A stretch of 44,704 bases of DNA from Clostridiales bacterium UBA3758 (GTDB lineage Bacteria; Bacillota; Clostridia; Oscillospirales; Oscillospiraceae). The stretch spans positions 1 to 44,704 of the forward strand of contig DFGE01000011.1 in NCBI GenBank assembly GCA_002371675.1, given 5' to 3'. Below are positions 7,093 to 15,111 of this stretch, piece after piece. Positions within the stretch are counted from its first letter, which is position 1. Every line of letters begins with the position of its first letter. A program made the position numbers and the translations under genes. The notes under the pieces are model-generated. The model was not told the DNA's origin, made no database searches, and saw only the letters and a program-made list of their open reading frames with translations.

Positions 7093-8514
7093 TTATCTGG
7101 TGATGACGTCTACGGGCACGTTGAAGATCTTGGCGACCTTCAGGATCGTGTCGATGTGGCGGCCGACTGCCGCGGCCATGTGGTGCGTGGGGCCGGCTTC
7201 GCTCCAGCGGTTGCAGAAGTCCCGCGCGCCGCAGGTGAAGCGCATGCGCATATTGGTGTCGCCGAAGGTGAAGATGGGGCCGGGCTCGTTGACGCCCTCG
7301 GCCACGACGAACTTGAAGTGGCCGTCGCGGTCCTGGGTGATGCCGAGGAAGGTGATGTCGCCCACGGGGGGATAGAACTGGGTCAGATAGCCGCCGCCGG
7401 TCTTGCCGTGGAACACCGGGACGATCTTCATCGTAGGCTTCTTCGCGCCGGAGATGTCCGCGTCGCCGGAGCCGGAGTGGCCGATGATGCAGATATCCTC
7501 GTCAAAGTCGATGGAGTACATCTCGCTGAGCTGGCCGGTGCCGGCGATGGTCTTGAGGATGCCCATGGCCATGGCGACCTTGATATCGCCCTCCACGGCG
7601 CAGGCGGTACCCTGCTTGATGAGCATGGAGAAGGCCGGGATCAGCATGCTGTCGAGCTTGCCGGCGACGCCCTGCGCGAGACCGTCGTAGTGGGAGGCCA
7701 CGAAGCCGAGCTGCTCGTCCTTGACCCACTGCTCAAAGGCCACGACATATTTCGCCATGTCCCAGACGCGCTCGATGCTGCCGCCGCCCTCGATCTCAAA
7801 GGTGTCGAGGATGTCCTGCGCCTTGGCGCGGATCGCGTCCTCGTCGGTGATGTTGTCAGCGATGATCCACATGCGCTCCCAGTCGAACTGCTTGGTGTAG
7901 AGCCACATGCGGTGGTAGAGATTGGTCTCGTCGATGTAGAGATCCATCATGCCGGGGTAGGGGCGGCCGATCTGCGCGAGGTTCGTGTCGCGGAAGCGGC
8001 GGCGTACCTGCGCGGCGCGGCACCAGTCCTCGATCTCGGCCTGCGCCTGGGGGTCTCCGCCCTCCACGACGCCGGTGATGACCGCGTGGCGCTTGCCGGC
8101 GCGCTCGAGGTCGGCGACCATCTCGCCCACAGCGCCGCAGGCATAGAGCTCACCCAGCCAGGTGGCGGTGTCAGTGTTGGCGTAATCGGGAGCCTTCTTC
8201 TTCTGAAGGTTCACGAGCACGACGGGCACGTCCAGATCGCGCACGGCGGGGAGCATGTTGTAGGAGGTGGCGTAGGTCAGCAGCTGCAGGATGACGAGAT
8301 CCACGTCGGCGGCGCGGAACTTGTCGCCGGCCGCGGCGGAGAGCTCTTTGGTGGTGCAGATGCCGCCGTCGATCAGCTCCACGGTGTCGGGCAGGGTCTT
8401 CTTGAAGGCCTCGTACTGGCTTTCAAACTCCGGAACAAGGGAGGGGAACTGGGGCAGATACGCGCCCAGTGCGATGGCGAACACGCCGACTCTTGCTTTG
8501 GTTTCGACTAACAT
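7093..8514 (-). CDS. L-arabinose/L-fucose isomerase-family protein, probable ketol isomerase of the rhamnose operon
   Basis: 473-residue protein of the AraA/FucI isomerase fold, which interconverts aldoses and ketoses using a divalent metal. Compared from memory with E. coli AraA, the metal-binding glutamate is matched by AVEGDIKVA and conserved histidines by IIGHSGSGD and GPTHHMAAAVG. It sits between rhamnulokinase and rhamnulose-phosphate aldolase, where RhaA (L-rhamnose isomerase) would be expected, so it probably makes L-rhamnulose as a non-orthologous replacement. Translation is coupled to rhaB: the GGAGGA ribosome site lies in the last two rhaB codons. Fold is confident; the substrate is inference and could be another deoxy sugar. 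Confidence 0.8.
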   Translation of the reverse strand: MLVETKARVGVFAIALGAYLPQFPSLVPEFESQYEAFKKTLPDTVELIDGGICTTKELSAAAGDKFRAADVDLVILQLLTYATSYNMLPAVRDLDVPVVLVNLQKKKAPDYANTDTATWLGELYACGAVGEMVADLERAGKRHAVITGVVEGGDPQAQAEIEDWCRAAQVRRRFRDTNLAQIGRPYPGMMDLYIDETNLYHRMWLYTKQFDWERMWIIADNITDEDAIRAKAQDILDTFEIEGGGSIERVWDMAKYVVAFEQWVKDEQLGFVASHYDGLAQGVAGKLDSMLIPAFSMLIKQGTACAVEGDIKVAMAMGILKTIAGTGQLSEMYSIDFDEDICIIGHSGSGDADISGAKKPTMKIVPVFHGKTGGGYLTQFYPPVGDITFLGITQDRDGHFKFVVAEGVNEPGPIFTFGDTNMRMRFTCGARDFCNRWSEAGPTHHMAAAVGRHIDTILKVAKIFNVPVDVITR

Positions 8515-8516
8515 GT

Positions 8517-9794
8517 TTATTCCTCCGCTTTCAATTGAATTTTCAGATTGCCGAGCGCCGTGGCCTCGATGGGCAGGGCGATCACGTTTTTGCCGATGGC
8601 CTCCTGGGTGAGGCGGTTGAGAAAGGCGTTCTTCGCGCCGCCGCCGACGATGTAGAGGGCGGGATAGCTGACGCCGGTGTTGTGCTCCAGCTCGGTGAGC
8701 GCGTCGAGATAGCTGAGCGCGAGCGAGCGGTATGCGCAGCGGAAGTAGTCTCCGACGCTCTCGGGCTTCTGGCTGAGCGCCGCCTCAAAGGCTGCCCTCA
8801 TGCTCTCCGGAGCGAGGAAGGCGGAGGCGTTTGCGTCCACGGTCTCGTCGAAGACGCTCGCCTCGGCCTCGCGCACGATTTCGCCGAAGTCTTTCCCGGG
8901 GCAAAGCTCGTCGCGCAGGCGGTTGACCAGCCACATGCCCATGATGTTCTTCTGGTAGCGGTTGTAGCCGACGCCGCCCTCGTTCGACCAGTTGGCCAGG
9001 CGGCTGGGCTCGTCGGTGATGTGGCGCGGGGTCTTCACGCCGAGCAGAGACCAGGTGCCGGAGGAGATGTAGGGCGCGTTCTCCGCCATCGGGATACCCT
9101 CCACGGCGGAGCCGGTGTCATGCGTGGCGCAGAGCATCACGCGGATGCCCTCGTATTCGCCGATGATCTCGCCGGGCTTCTGCAGCCCGGGGAAGAGGCG
9201 CTCCGGAAGGCCGAGCGCGCGGATGATTGCCGGGTCGTACTCGCCGGTCTCGGCGTTCACCATGCCGCCGGTCGTGGCGTTGGTGTACTCATGCGCTTTG
9301 ACGCCGCAGAGCTTGTACATCAGCCAGCAGGGGAGCATGAGCGCGTCGCTCGCACGCTCGAGGCGTCCGGCCTGCAGGTCGGCGTAGAGCTGGTAGACGG
9401 TGTTGAAGGGCTGGAACTGGATGCCGGTGCGGCGGTAGAGCTCCGCAAAAGGCATCTTCTCGTGCACCGCGGGGATCACCGCCTCTGTGCGGCTGTCGCG
9501 GTAGGCATAGCAGGGGAGGATCTCCTCCTCACCGTCGAGCAGGACGTAGTCCACGCCCCAGGTGTCCACCGAGAGCGTCGCAACCGCGGGGAAGAGTGCC
9601 TTGGCCTGCTCAATGCCGGCCTTCACGTGTCCGAGCAGTGCGTCCAGATCCCAGGTGAGATGCCCGTCGAGCTTCCGCACGCCGTTGGGGAAGCGGTAGA
9701 CCTCCTGCGTTTTCAATTCGCCGTCTTCCTGCCAGCCCACGATGTGCCGGCCGGAGGAGGCGCCGATGTCAATCGCCAGATGATAGATAGGCAT
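8517..9794 (-). CDS. rhaB: Rhamnulokinase
   Basis: 425-residue FGGY-family sugar kinase that phosphorylates L-rhamnulose on C1 with ATP. The N-terminal phosphate loop is AIDIGASSGRHI. Other family motifs are LSVDTWGVDYVLLD, CYAYRDSRT, ATHDTGSAV, YISSGTWSLLG and, near the C-terminus, IVGGGAKNAFLNRLTQ. Start ATG 9794 has GGGAGG seven bases upstream. The protein ends soon after EATALGNLKIQ, about 40 or more residues earlier than typical rhamnulokinases (about 465-490), so the last helices are missing. The final two Glu codons double as the ribosome site of the isomerase gene 2 bp downstream. First gene of the catabolic operon. Confidence 0.9.
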   Translation of the reverse strand: MPIYHLAIDIGASSGRHIVGWQEDGELKTQEVYRFPNGVRKLDGHLTWDLDALLGHVKAGIEQAKALFPAVATLSVDTWGVDYVLLDGEEEILPCYAYRDSRTEAVIPAVHEKMPFAELYRRTGIQFQPFNTVYQLYADLQAGRLERASDALMLPCWLMYKLCGVKAHEYTNATTGGMVNAETGEYDPAIIRALGLPERLFPGLQKPGEIIGEYEGIRVMLCATHDTGSAVEGIPMAENAPYISSGTWSLLGVKTPRHITDEPSRLANWSNEGGVGYNRYQKNIMGMWLVNRLRDELCPGKDFGEIVREAEASVFDETVDANASAFLAPESMRAAFEAALSQKPESVGDYFRCAYRSLALSYLDALTELEHNTGVSYPALYIVGGGAKNAFLNRLTQEAIGKNVIALPIEATALGNLKIQLKAEE

Positions 9795-9825
9795 AGAAAA
9801 ACCTCCCGCCTTGTGTTCTGCCCGT

Positions 9826-9831
9826 AGTATA
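9826..9831 (-). promoter_or_regulatory. Probable -10 element of the rhamnose operon
   Basis: TATACT on the minus strand 32 bp before the rhaB start. No good -35 is present at 16-18 bp upstream, where a short inverted repeat AGACC/GGTCT (about 9841-9859) lies instead. A weak -35 fits activator-dependent expression, for example by the YesN-type regulator. Confidence 0.45.
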
Positions 9832-9869
9832 CCACGGAAGAGACCCTTGCGGGAGGTCTGTTCATGTGT

Positions 9870-9903
9870 AAAAAAACGTCTTTTCTTGCAAATTGAAAAA
9901 GAC
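9870..9903 (-). terminator. Terminator downstream of cinA
   Basis: On the minus strand GTCTTTTTC (9895-9903) pairs with GAAAAGAC (9878-9885), followed by GTTTTTTT. The stem is AT-rich and short, but the T-run is strong and the position just after cinA is right. Confidence 0.6.
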
Positions 9904-9914
9904 CTGCGAGACTC

Positions 9915-11183
9915 TTAACGGCTGATTTCCTCGACCGGAAGCCGGCAAAGCCAGCGACGCATCATGTCATAGAGATGGTTGCCCGCCATGCGCCGCACGA
10001 AGCTGCGTGTGCGGAAGGCGCCGAGCCGCAGCGCGCGCACATAGGTCTTCTCCGGCGCCGCGAGGGAGACAAATACGGTGCCGACCTCGTGAATCCCGTC
10101 TCCGTCCGGCCCCGCAAGACCGGTGACGCCGAGACCGAGATCTGCTCCCGTGAGCGCGCGCACGCGCTCCGCCATCACGCGGACGACCTCCTCGCTCACG
10201 GCGCTGTGCGCCTCGATGAGCGCTGGGTCGATGCCGAGCAGGCGTGTTTTGGCCTCGTTGGTATAGGTCACGCAGCCGCCGAGAAAGACCTGGCTTGCAC
10301 CCGGAAGATCGGTGAAGCGCTTGGCGACCTCGCCGCCTGTGCAGCTCTCGGCCGCCGCGAAGGTGAGGCCCCGCTCCTTCATCAGCGGCAGCACGGATTC
10401 CTCGATGCTCTCGATATCCATGCCGTAGACGAGGTCGCCGAGCTTTTCGCGCACCTCCCGCATCACAGGGGCCATCATCGCCTCGGCCTCTGCCTCGCTT
10501 TCCGCCTTGGCGGTCACCTGCAGCAGACAGTCGCACTCCTTGGCGTAAGGCGCCATGCTGGGGTTGCGCATGGCGTTCATCTCCTCGGCAAACAGGTCGT
10601 CCACCGCGCTCTCGCCCATGCCGAAAATGCGCAGCGAATGGGAGACGATCTGCTCCTCAGAGAGTTTTCGAAGATAGGGGATGCCGTATGTGCGGAACAT
10701 CGGCACGCACTCGTTGGGCGGCCCGGGCAGCATGAGGACGATCTTGCCCTCCGCCTCGAAGGCGCAGCCGGGGGCCGTGCCCCAGAGATTGTGGAACACG
10801 GTGCAGCCCTGCGGCAGCAGCGCCTGGCTGAAGTTGTTCGGCGTATATTTCCGGCCGCCCTTGATGTACTCGTAGAGCCCCTCCATCTCCGCGGCGTCCT
10901 CTACGAGAGGGAGATGGAAGGCTTTTGCGAGTACCTGCTTGGTCAGATCGTCGCAGGTAGGGCCGAGCCCGCCGGTCGTGATGATTACGTCCGCGCGGCT
11001 TTTGGCGATCTCGACGCAGGCGGCGAGACGCTCCGGATTGTCGCCCACGACGCTGTGATAGCGCACGTTCACGCCAATCTTCGACAGCAGCTCCGATACG
11101 TCGCGCGCGTCGGTGTTGGTGATATGCCCGAGCAGCAGCTCGGTGCCGACGGAGATGATCTCCGTTTCATAAACCTTATTCAT
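9915..11183 (-). CDS. cinA: CinA-type protein (MoCF domain plus nicotinamide-nucleotide amidase domain)
   Basis: 422-residue two-domain protein. The N-terminal half is a molybdopterin-binding-like (COG1058) domain, beginning AEIISVGTELLLGHITNTDA-like with TTGGLGPTCDDLT. The C-terminal half is the CinA/PncC domain (FAAAESCTGGEVAKRFTDLPG, then LGVTGLAGPDGDG). The family recycles nicotinamide mononucleotide and ADP-ribose. Start ATG 11183 overlaps the end of thiI by 8 bp and directly precedes the conserved N-terminus; longer in-frame extensions run into thiI coding sequence. It closes the comM-thiI-cinA transcript and is followed by a terminator. recA, a frequent neighbour in Firmicutes, is not here. 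Confidence 0.93.
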   Translation of the reverse strand: MNKVYETEIISVGTELLLGHITNTDARDVSELLSKIGVNVRYHSVVGDNPERLAACVEIAKSRADVIITTGGLGPTCDDLTKQVLAKAFHLPLVEDAAEMEGLYEYIKGGRKYTPNNFSQALLPQGCTVFHNLWGTAPGCAFEAEGKIVLMLPGPPNECVPMFRTYGIPYLRKLSEEQIVSHSLRIFGMGESAVDDLFAEEMNAMRNPSMAPYAKECDCLLQVTAKAESEAEAEAMMAPVMREVREKLGDLVYGMDIESIEESVLPLMKERGLTFAAAESCTGGEVAKRFTDLPGASQVFLGGCVTYTNEAKTRLLGIDPALIEAHSAVSEEVVRVMAERVRALTGADLGLGVTGLAGPDGDGIHEVGTVFVSLAAPEKTYVRALRLGAFRTRSFVRRMAGNHLYDMMRRWLCRLPVEEISR

Positions 11184-12351
11184 TGCGTACCGGAATCCTT
11201 TCCACGCCCCGCAGCGCCTCCTCAACGAGGGCGTCCACATCGAGCGCGGCCTCGGCCTTCTCGACTTCTGCGACTGTCGGACGGGTGCGCGGGTGGCGCG
11301 GGGTAAAGACGGTGCAGCAGTCCTCGTAGGGGAGGATGGAGGTGTCGAAGGTGCCGATCTTGCGCGACAGGCGGACGATTTCCTCCTTGTCCATGCCGAC
11401 CAGCGGCTGCAGCACCGGCATATGCAGCACGGCCTGTGTGGAAGCCATGGCCTCCATGGTCTGGCTCGCCACCTGGCCGAGATTCTCCCCGGTCACGATG
11501 GCCTTCGCGCCGACGTCGAGCGCTATCCGCTCGGCAATGCGCATCATGAAGCGGCGCATGATGAGCGTGAAATACTCCTCGGGGCACTTGTCGCGGATCT
11601 CCTCCTGAATGTGTGTGAAGGGGACGACCTCGAGATCCATCCTGCCGCACCAGGCCGTGAGCAGGCGGGTGAGCTCAATGACCTTTTCTTTGGCCTGCTC
11701 GGAGGTGTAGGGGAAGGAGAAGAAATGCACCGGGATGAGGCGCACGCCGCGGCGCGCGATCATGTAAGTGGAAACGGGGCTGTCGATCCCGCCGGAGAGC
11801 AGGGTCACGGCCACGCCGTTGGAGCCCACCGGCATGCCGCCAGCGCCGTCGACCGGGGCGGCGTGCACATAGGCGGCGAGATCGCGCACCTCGAGGTTCA
11901 CGACCAGCTCCGGCTCATGCACATCTACCGCGCAGCCGGGATAGGCCTCCGCCAGCTCCCCGCCCACATACTGGCTGAGCTGAATGGAGCTCAGGGGAAA
12001 GCTCTTGTCAGAGCGCTTGGACTCCACCTTGAAGCTCTTCGCGCGCAGCATGTCCTCGCGCAGATACTCGATGGCCTTTTTGGCGATGGCGTCCTTGTCC
12101 TTTTCGCAGGGGGCGGCGCGGCTGACCTTTACCACGCCGAAGACCTGCTGCACGGCCTCGAAGGCCGCGTCCATATCCGCGCTGTCCTCCTGCGCCTCCA
12201 CATAGATGGTGGACTGCATGCAGTACACGCGAAAATTGCCGATCGGCAGCAGACGGCGGCGCACGTTCGCCACAAGCTTCTGCTCGAAGCCCTTGCGGTT
12301 GAGGCCCTTGAGCACGACCTCGCCCAGTTTCAAAAGAAGAATATCGTTCAT
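11176..12351 (-). CDS. thiI: tRNA 4-thiouridine sulfurtransferase ThiI
   Basis: 391-residue enzyme that adenylates U8 of tRNA and inserts sulfur; it can also supply sulfur for the thiamin thiazole ring. An N-terminal ferredoxin-like region is followed by a THUMP domain and a PP-loop ATPase domain with VTLLSGGIDSPVSTYMIARR. The C-terminal rhodanese domain of the E. coli enzyme is absent, as in Bacillus ThiI, so a partner cysteine desulfurase should donate sulfur. ATG 12351 is used because ACAGGAAAC precedes it and the family N-terminus (ILLLKLGEVVLKGLNR) begins there; upstream in-frame sequence belongs to another gene in a different frame. Confidence 0.93.
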   Translation of the reverse strand: MNDILLLKLGEVVLKGLNRKGFEQKLVANVRRRLLPIGNFRVYCMQSTIYVEAQEDSADMDAAFEAVQQVFGVVKVSRAAPCEKDKDAIAKKAIEYLREDMLRAKSFKVESKRSDKSFPLSSIQLSQYVGGELAEAYPGCAVDVHEPELVVNLEVRDLAAYVHAAPVDGAGGMPVGSNGVAVTLLSGGIDSPVSTYMIARRGVRLIPVHFFSFPYTSEQAKEKVIELTRLLTAWCGRMDLEVVPFTHIQEEIRDKCPEEYFTLIMRRFMMRIAERIALDVGAKAIVTGENLGQVASQTMEAMASTQAVLHMPVLQPLVGMDKEEIVRLSRKIGTFDTSILPYEDCCTVFTPRHPRTRPTVAEVEKAEAALDVDALVEEALRGVERIPVRNE

Positions 12352-12367
12352 GTTTCCTGTTCCTGTC

Positions 12368-13510
12368 TTATCCGTTTGCATTCTCAAAGTGCCAGAGATG
12401 GGAAGTGTCGTATTTTGCCGGCAGGGGGATCCAGCCGTCGTCGGTCTCGATGTACCAGTGCGGGGCCTCGTACTCCATCCAGCCGTAATCGCCGAAATCG
12501 GAGGAGATGCCCTCCGCCCAGTATTGCCAGATCGCAGGCTCAACGTCGGTGTTGAACCAGAAATAGCAGTCGTTTTCCGCGTCGTAATAGCTCTCCTCTT
12601 CGCTGAGCCAGACGATACGCTTGTCGCAGTTTGCTTCGCCCTGCCCGGAGATGCGGTAGCAGTTGTCGTCCACGCGCTGGAGATAGATCGTCTCGCCGAA
12701 GAGATCGACGTTGGAGAGAACGACGCTGCCGGGGCCGTCGAGCTGGAAAACCTCCTCCGTCTGGACCGGAGGCGCGGGTGAAGGCGTGCCAGGCTGCTGC
12801 GCTGCAATAATGCAGAAGCAGATGAAGACGGCAAGGGCGATAAGGAAGCCCCACAGACAGCCCCTGCCGGGCTTTTTGCCGGAGCTCTCCATGGCGCGGG
12901 TGTAATCCGGATCCTGGGTGTACTCGTCGAGCGCGGAAACGATGCGCAGCGGCGCGCCGCACTGCTGGCAGACGAGCGTCTGGTCGCCCTCGCCGCTGAG
13001 ATCCTTTTTGACCTGCGTTCCGCAGTAGTCGCAGGCGCAGAGAACGTTGTAATAGCGTCCGTTGCGCTTGAAGGCCACATCCTCGTAGAACTGGCCGTTC
13101 TCGTCATAGTAGCCGGACTGATAGTGCGTACCGGTGCGGCTGTCCGTCCAGGAGGTGGGGTAGTAGACGTAGTTATGATGGACGCAGTAATGGCTCGTAG
13201 TGCGCCGGGAGGAGCTGCTGCTCGCAGTATAACCCTCCGGCTGCCGGGTGCGTGCGCGCTTGATGATCCGCCCGGCCGGGAGGCCGCCCTGCACATAGGG
13301 CGAGGAGCTGCGGTAGCTCGGCGCGGAGGAACGGCTCGAGGAGGCGTGCCTGCTCGAGGAGCGGCTGCCCGAGGAGGAACTGCGGGAGGAAGAGCTATAG
13401 GATGAGCTGCTGTGAGAGGAATAGCTGTGAGAAGAGCTCCGGAAGGAGCTGCGGGAAGAAGAGCTCCGGGAGGAGCTGGAATGGGAGCTCCTGCTGTGAT
13501 GACTCGGCAT
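12368..13510 (-). CDS. Ser/Arg-rich protein with zinc ribbon and one transmembrane segment
   Basis: 380-residue protein that I do not recognise. Residues 1 to about 70 are almost only Ser with Arg, His and Tyr (runs such as HSSSSRSSSSRSS), resembling an RS-type disordered tail. A basic stretch and more Ser follow. A probable zinc-binding pair CDYCGTQ / CQQCGAP lies near residues 162-187. One hydrophobic helix (GCLWGFLIALAVFICFCII) is near 222-242. The remaining C-terminal part is acidic and rich in Tyr and Trp (FWFNTDVEPAIWQYWAEG), probably a small beta domain outside the membrane. It lies between comM and thiI in the same direction, 16 bp before thiI. The disordered tail faces the cytoplasm if the helix is type II. 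Function unknown. Confidence 0.8.
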   Translation of the reverse strand: MPSHHSRSSHSSSSRSSSSRSSFRSSSHSYSSHSSSSYSSSSRSSSSGSRSSSRHASSSRSSAPSYRSSSPYVQGGLPAGRIIKRARTRQPEGYTASSSSSRRTTSHYCVHHNYVYYPTSWTDSRTGTHYQSGYYDENGQFYEDVAFKRNGRYYNVLCACDYCGTQVKKDLSGEGDQTLVCQQCGAPLRIVSALDEYTQDPDYTRAMESSGKKPGRGCLWGFLIALAVFICFCIIAAQQPGTPSPAPPVQTEEVFQLDGPGSVVLSNVDLFGETIYLQRVDDNCYRISGQGEANCDKRIVWLSEEESYYDAENDCYFWFNTDVEPAIWQYWAEGISSDFGDYGWMEYEAPHWYIETDDGWIPLPAKYDTSHLWHFENANG

Positions 13511-13530
13511 ATCGGATCCTCCTTATCAGA

Positions 13531-15051
13531 CTATTGATCGGCGCTCAGCTCGAAGGTGCGGTATTGGATCGCCTCGGCGACATGCTCTGCGGAAATCGCC
13601 TCCGCGCCCTCCAGGTCGGCAATGGTGCGGGCAACGCGCAGAATACGGTCGTAGCTGCGGGCGGATAGACCCATGCGCTCGAAGGCGGCCTTCATGAGCG
13701 CTTCCCCGCCCTCGTCGAGCACGCAGTACTGCCGCAGCTCCTTCGGACCGAGGCGGGCGTTGATGACGCCGCCCTCCTCGCCGTAGCGCCGGCGCTGGAT
13801 CTGCCGGGCGGCGTCCACCCGCTTTTTGATCTCAGCGGAGCTCTCGGCGGTCGCACGGCTCTTGAGCTCTTCATATTCGAGCGCGGGAACCTCCACAATG
13901 AGGTCGATGCGGTCGAGCAGCGGACCGGAGATGCGGCTCTGGTAGCGCCGCACTTCCTGGATCGAGCAGTGGCAGCGGCCGGAGGGATGCCCGTACCAGC
14001 CGCACTTGCAGGGGTTCATCGCGCAAACGAGCATGAAACGGCTGGGGAAAGTGACGGTCCCGGCCGCGCGGGAGACGGTGACCTGCCCGTCCTCCAGCGG
14101 CTGGCGCATGACCTCCAGCACGTCGGAGCGGAATTCCGGCAGCTCATCGAGGAAGAGCACGCCGTTGTGGGCGATGGAGAGGAGCCCCGGCCGAGGGATA
14201 GTCCCGCCGCCGGCAAGGCCGGCCATCGAAACCGTGTGGTGCGGCGCGCGGAAGGGACGCGACGCCACGATGGGGCTGGAGCGGCTTGTGAGTCCCGCAA
14301 CGGAGTGGATCTCCGTCGATTCGATCATCTCCTGGCGCGTCATATCCGGCAGGATTCCGGGCAGACGCTTGGCCATCATGGATTTGCCCGCGCCCGGAGG
14401 GCCGACGAGCAGCATGTTGTGACCGCCCGCCGCGGCGATCTCAAAGGCGCGCTTGACGTTCTCCTGGCCCTTGACGTCCGCAAAGTCGGGGACGGAGCCG
14501 GAGAAAGACTCCGGCGAGGGGGCGGGAGAGGGGGAGATGCGCTCTTCACCCTTGAGGTGACGGATCAGCTGGGCGACAGTTTCCACCGGGTAAACCGCGA
14601 TCTCGTCGGCAAAGGCGGCCTCGAGCGCGTTCTCCGCGGGGACATAGAGCTCGCGGATGCCCTCGCGCTGTGCGGCGAGCGCCATGGGCAGCGCGCCGGC
14701 GATCGGCCTGAGCTCCCCGGTCAGGGAGAGCTCGCCGAGAAAGGCGCTGTCCTTCGGCGGCTTTTTGATGTCCCCTGAAGCGGCGAGAATGCCGATGAGC
14801 ATGGGCAGGTCATAAATCGGCCCACTCTTTCTGCGGTCTGCGGGTGCGAGGTTGACCGTCATGCGGCTGACAGGGAAGCGGAAGCCGTTGTTCTTGACCG
14901 CCGCGTGCACGCGCTCGCGGCTCTCCTTGACGGCGGCGTCCGGCAGACCCACGATCTCGAAGGCGGGCAGGCCGTTGGAGATATTCACTTCCACGCTCAC
15001 GCCGTAACCGCCTACGCCGCTGACGGCAAAGCTGTTGACACAGGCAAACAT
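13531..15051 (-). CDS. comM: YifB/ComM-family AAA+ ATPase (Mg-chelatase-like)
   Basis: 506-residue ATPase; the family is linked to branch migration during natural transformation, where ComM works as a helicase. The N-terminal Lon-protease-like/ChlI domain (VEVNISNGLPAFEIVGLPDA) precedes the AAA+ core with Walker A VGPPGAGKSMMAKRLPG and Walker B VLFLDELPEF. A cysteine cluster (CNPCKCGWYGHPSGRCHCS, with M before NP) is also typical, and the C-terminal Mg_chelatase_C region ends the protein. Start ATG 15051 has only a weak GGTGAT ribosome site. It lies 25 bp after the aspS terminator and is probably the first gene of a comM-thiI-cinA group. No other competence genes are present. Confidence 0.93.
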   Translation of the reverse strand: MFACVNSFAVSGVGGYGVSVEVNISNGLPAFEIVGLPDAAVKESRERVHAAVKNNGFRFPVSRMTVNLAPADRRKSGPIYDLPMLIGILAASGDIKKPPKDSAFLGELSLTGELRPIAGALPMALAAQREGIRELYVPAENALEAAFADEIAVYPVETVAQLIRHLKGEERISPSPAPSPESFSGSVPDFADVKGQENVKRAFEIAAAGGHNMLLVGPPGAGKSMMAKRLPGILPDMTRQEMIESTEIHSVAGLTSRSSPIVASRPFRAPHHTVSMAGLAGGGTIPRPGLLSIAHNGVLFLDELPEFRSDVLEVMRQPLEDGQVTVSRAAGTVTFPSRFMLVCAMNPCKCGWYGHPSGRCHCSIQEVRRYQSRISGPLLDRIDLIVEVPALEYEELKSRATAESSAEIKKRVDAARQIQRRRYGEEGGVINARLGPKELRQYCVLDEGGEALMKAAFERMGLSARSYDRILRVARTIADLEGAEAISAEHVAEAIQYRTFELSADQ

Positions 15052-15065
15052 GCTATCACCACACT

Positions 15066-15093
15066 TGAAAACGGGCGGCCGTTCAGGCCGCCC
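15066..15093 (-). terminator. Terminator of aspS
   Basis: Minus-strand stem GGGCGGCC-TGAAC-GGCCGCCC (15073-15093) followed by GTTTTC. It falls between the aspS stop and the comM start, so comM depends on read-through or a promoter I could not identify. Confidence 0.8.
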
Positions 15094-15111
15094 TATTCTA
15101 ATTGTTTCAGA

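Noticed and set aside
6220..8511. Long open frame (763 codons) antisense to the isomerase and aldolase genes
   Set aside because: Its residue pattern (Ala, Glu, Val, Gly, His rich, no motifs) is what GC-rich codon bias produces opposite a real gene. Similar frames opposite aspS, mrdA and the U32 gene were dropped for the same reason.
12352..13296. In-frame upstream extension of thiI to about 700 residues
   Set aside because: The added part is low-complexity Arg/Ser sequence in another frame of the Ser/Arg-rich gene. A good ribosome site and the family N-terminus place the thiI start at 12351.
13310..13505. Short GAGGAG/GAGGAGCTG repeats as a possible CRISPR or satellite
   Set aside because: They are the codons of the Ser/Arg-rich tail, with no regular spacers or repeat length.
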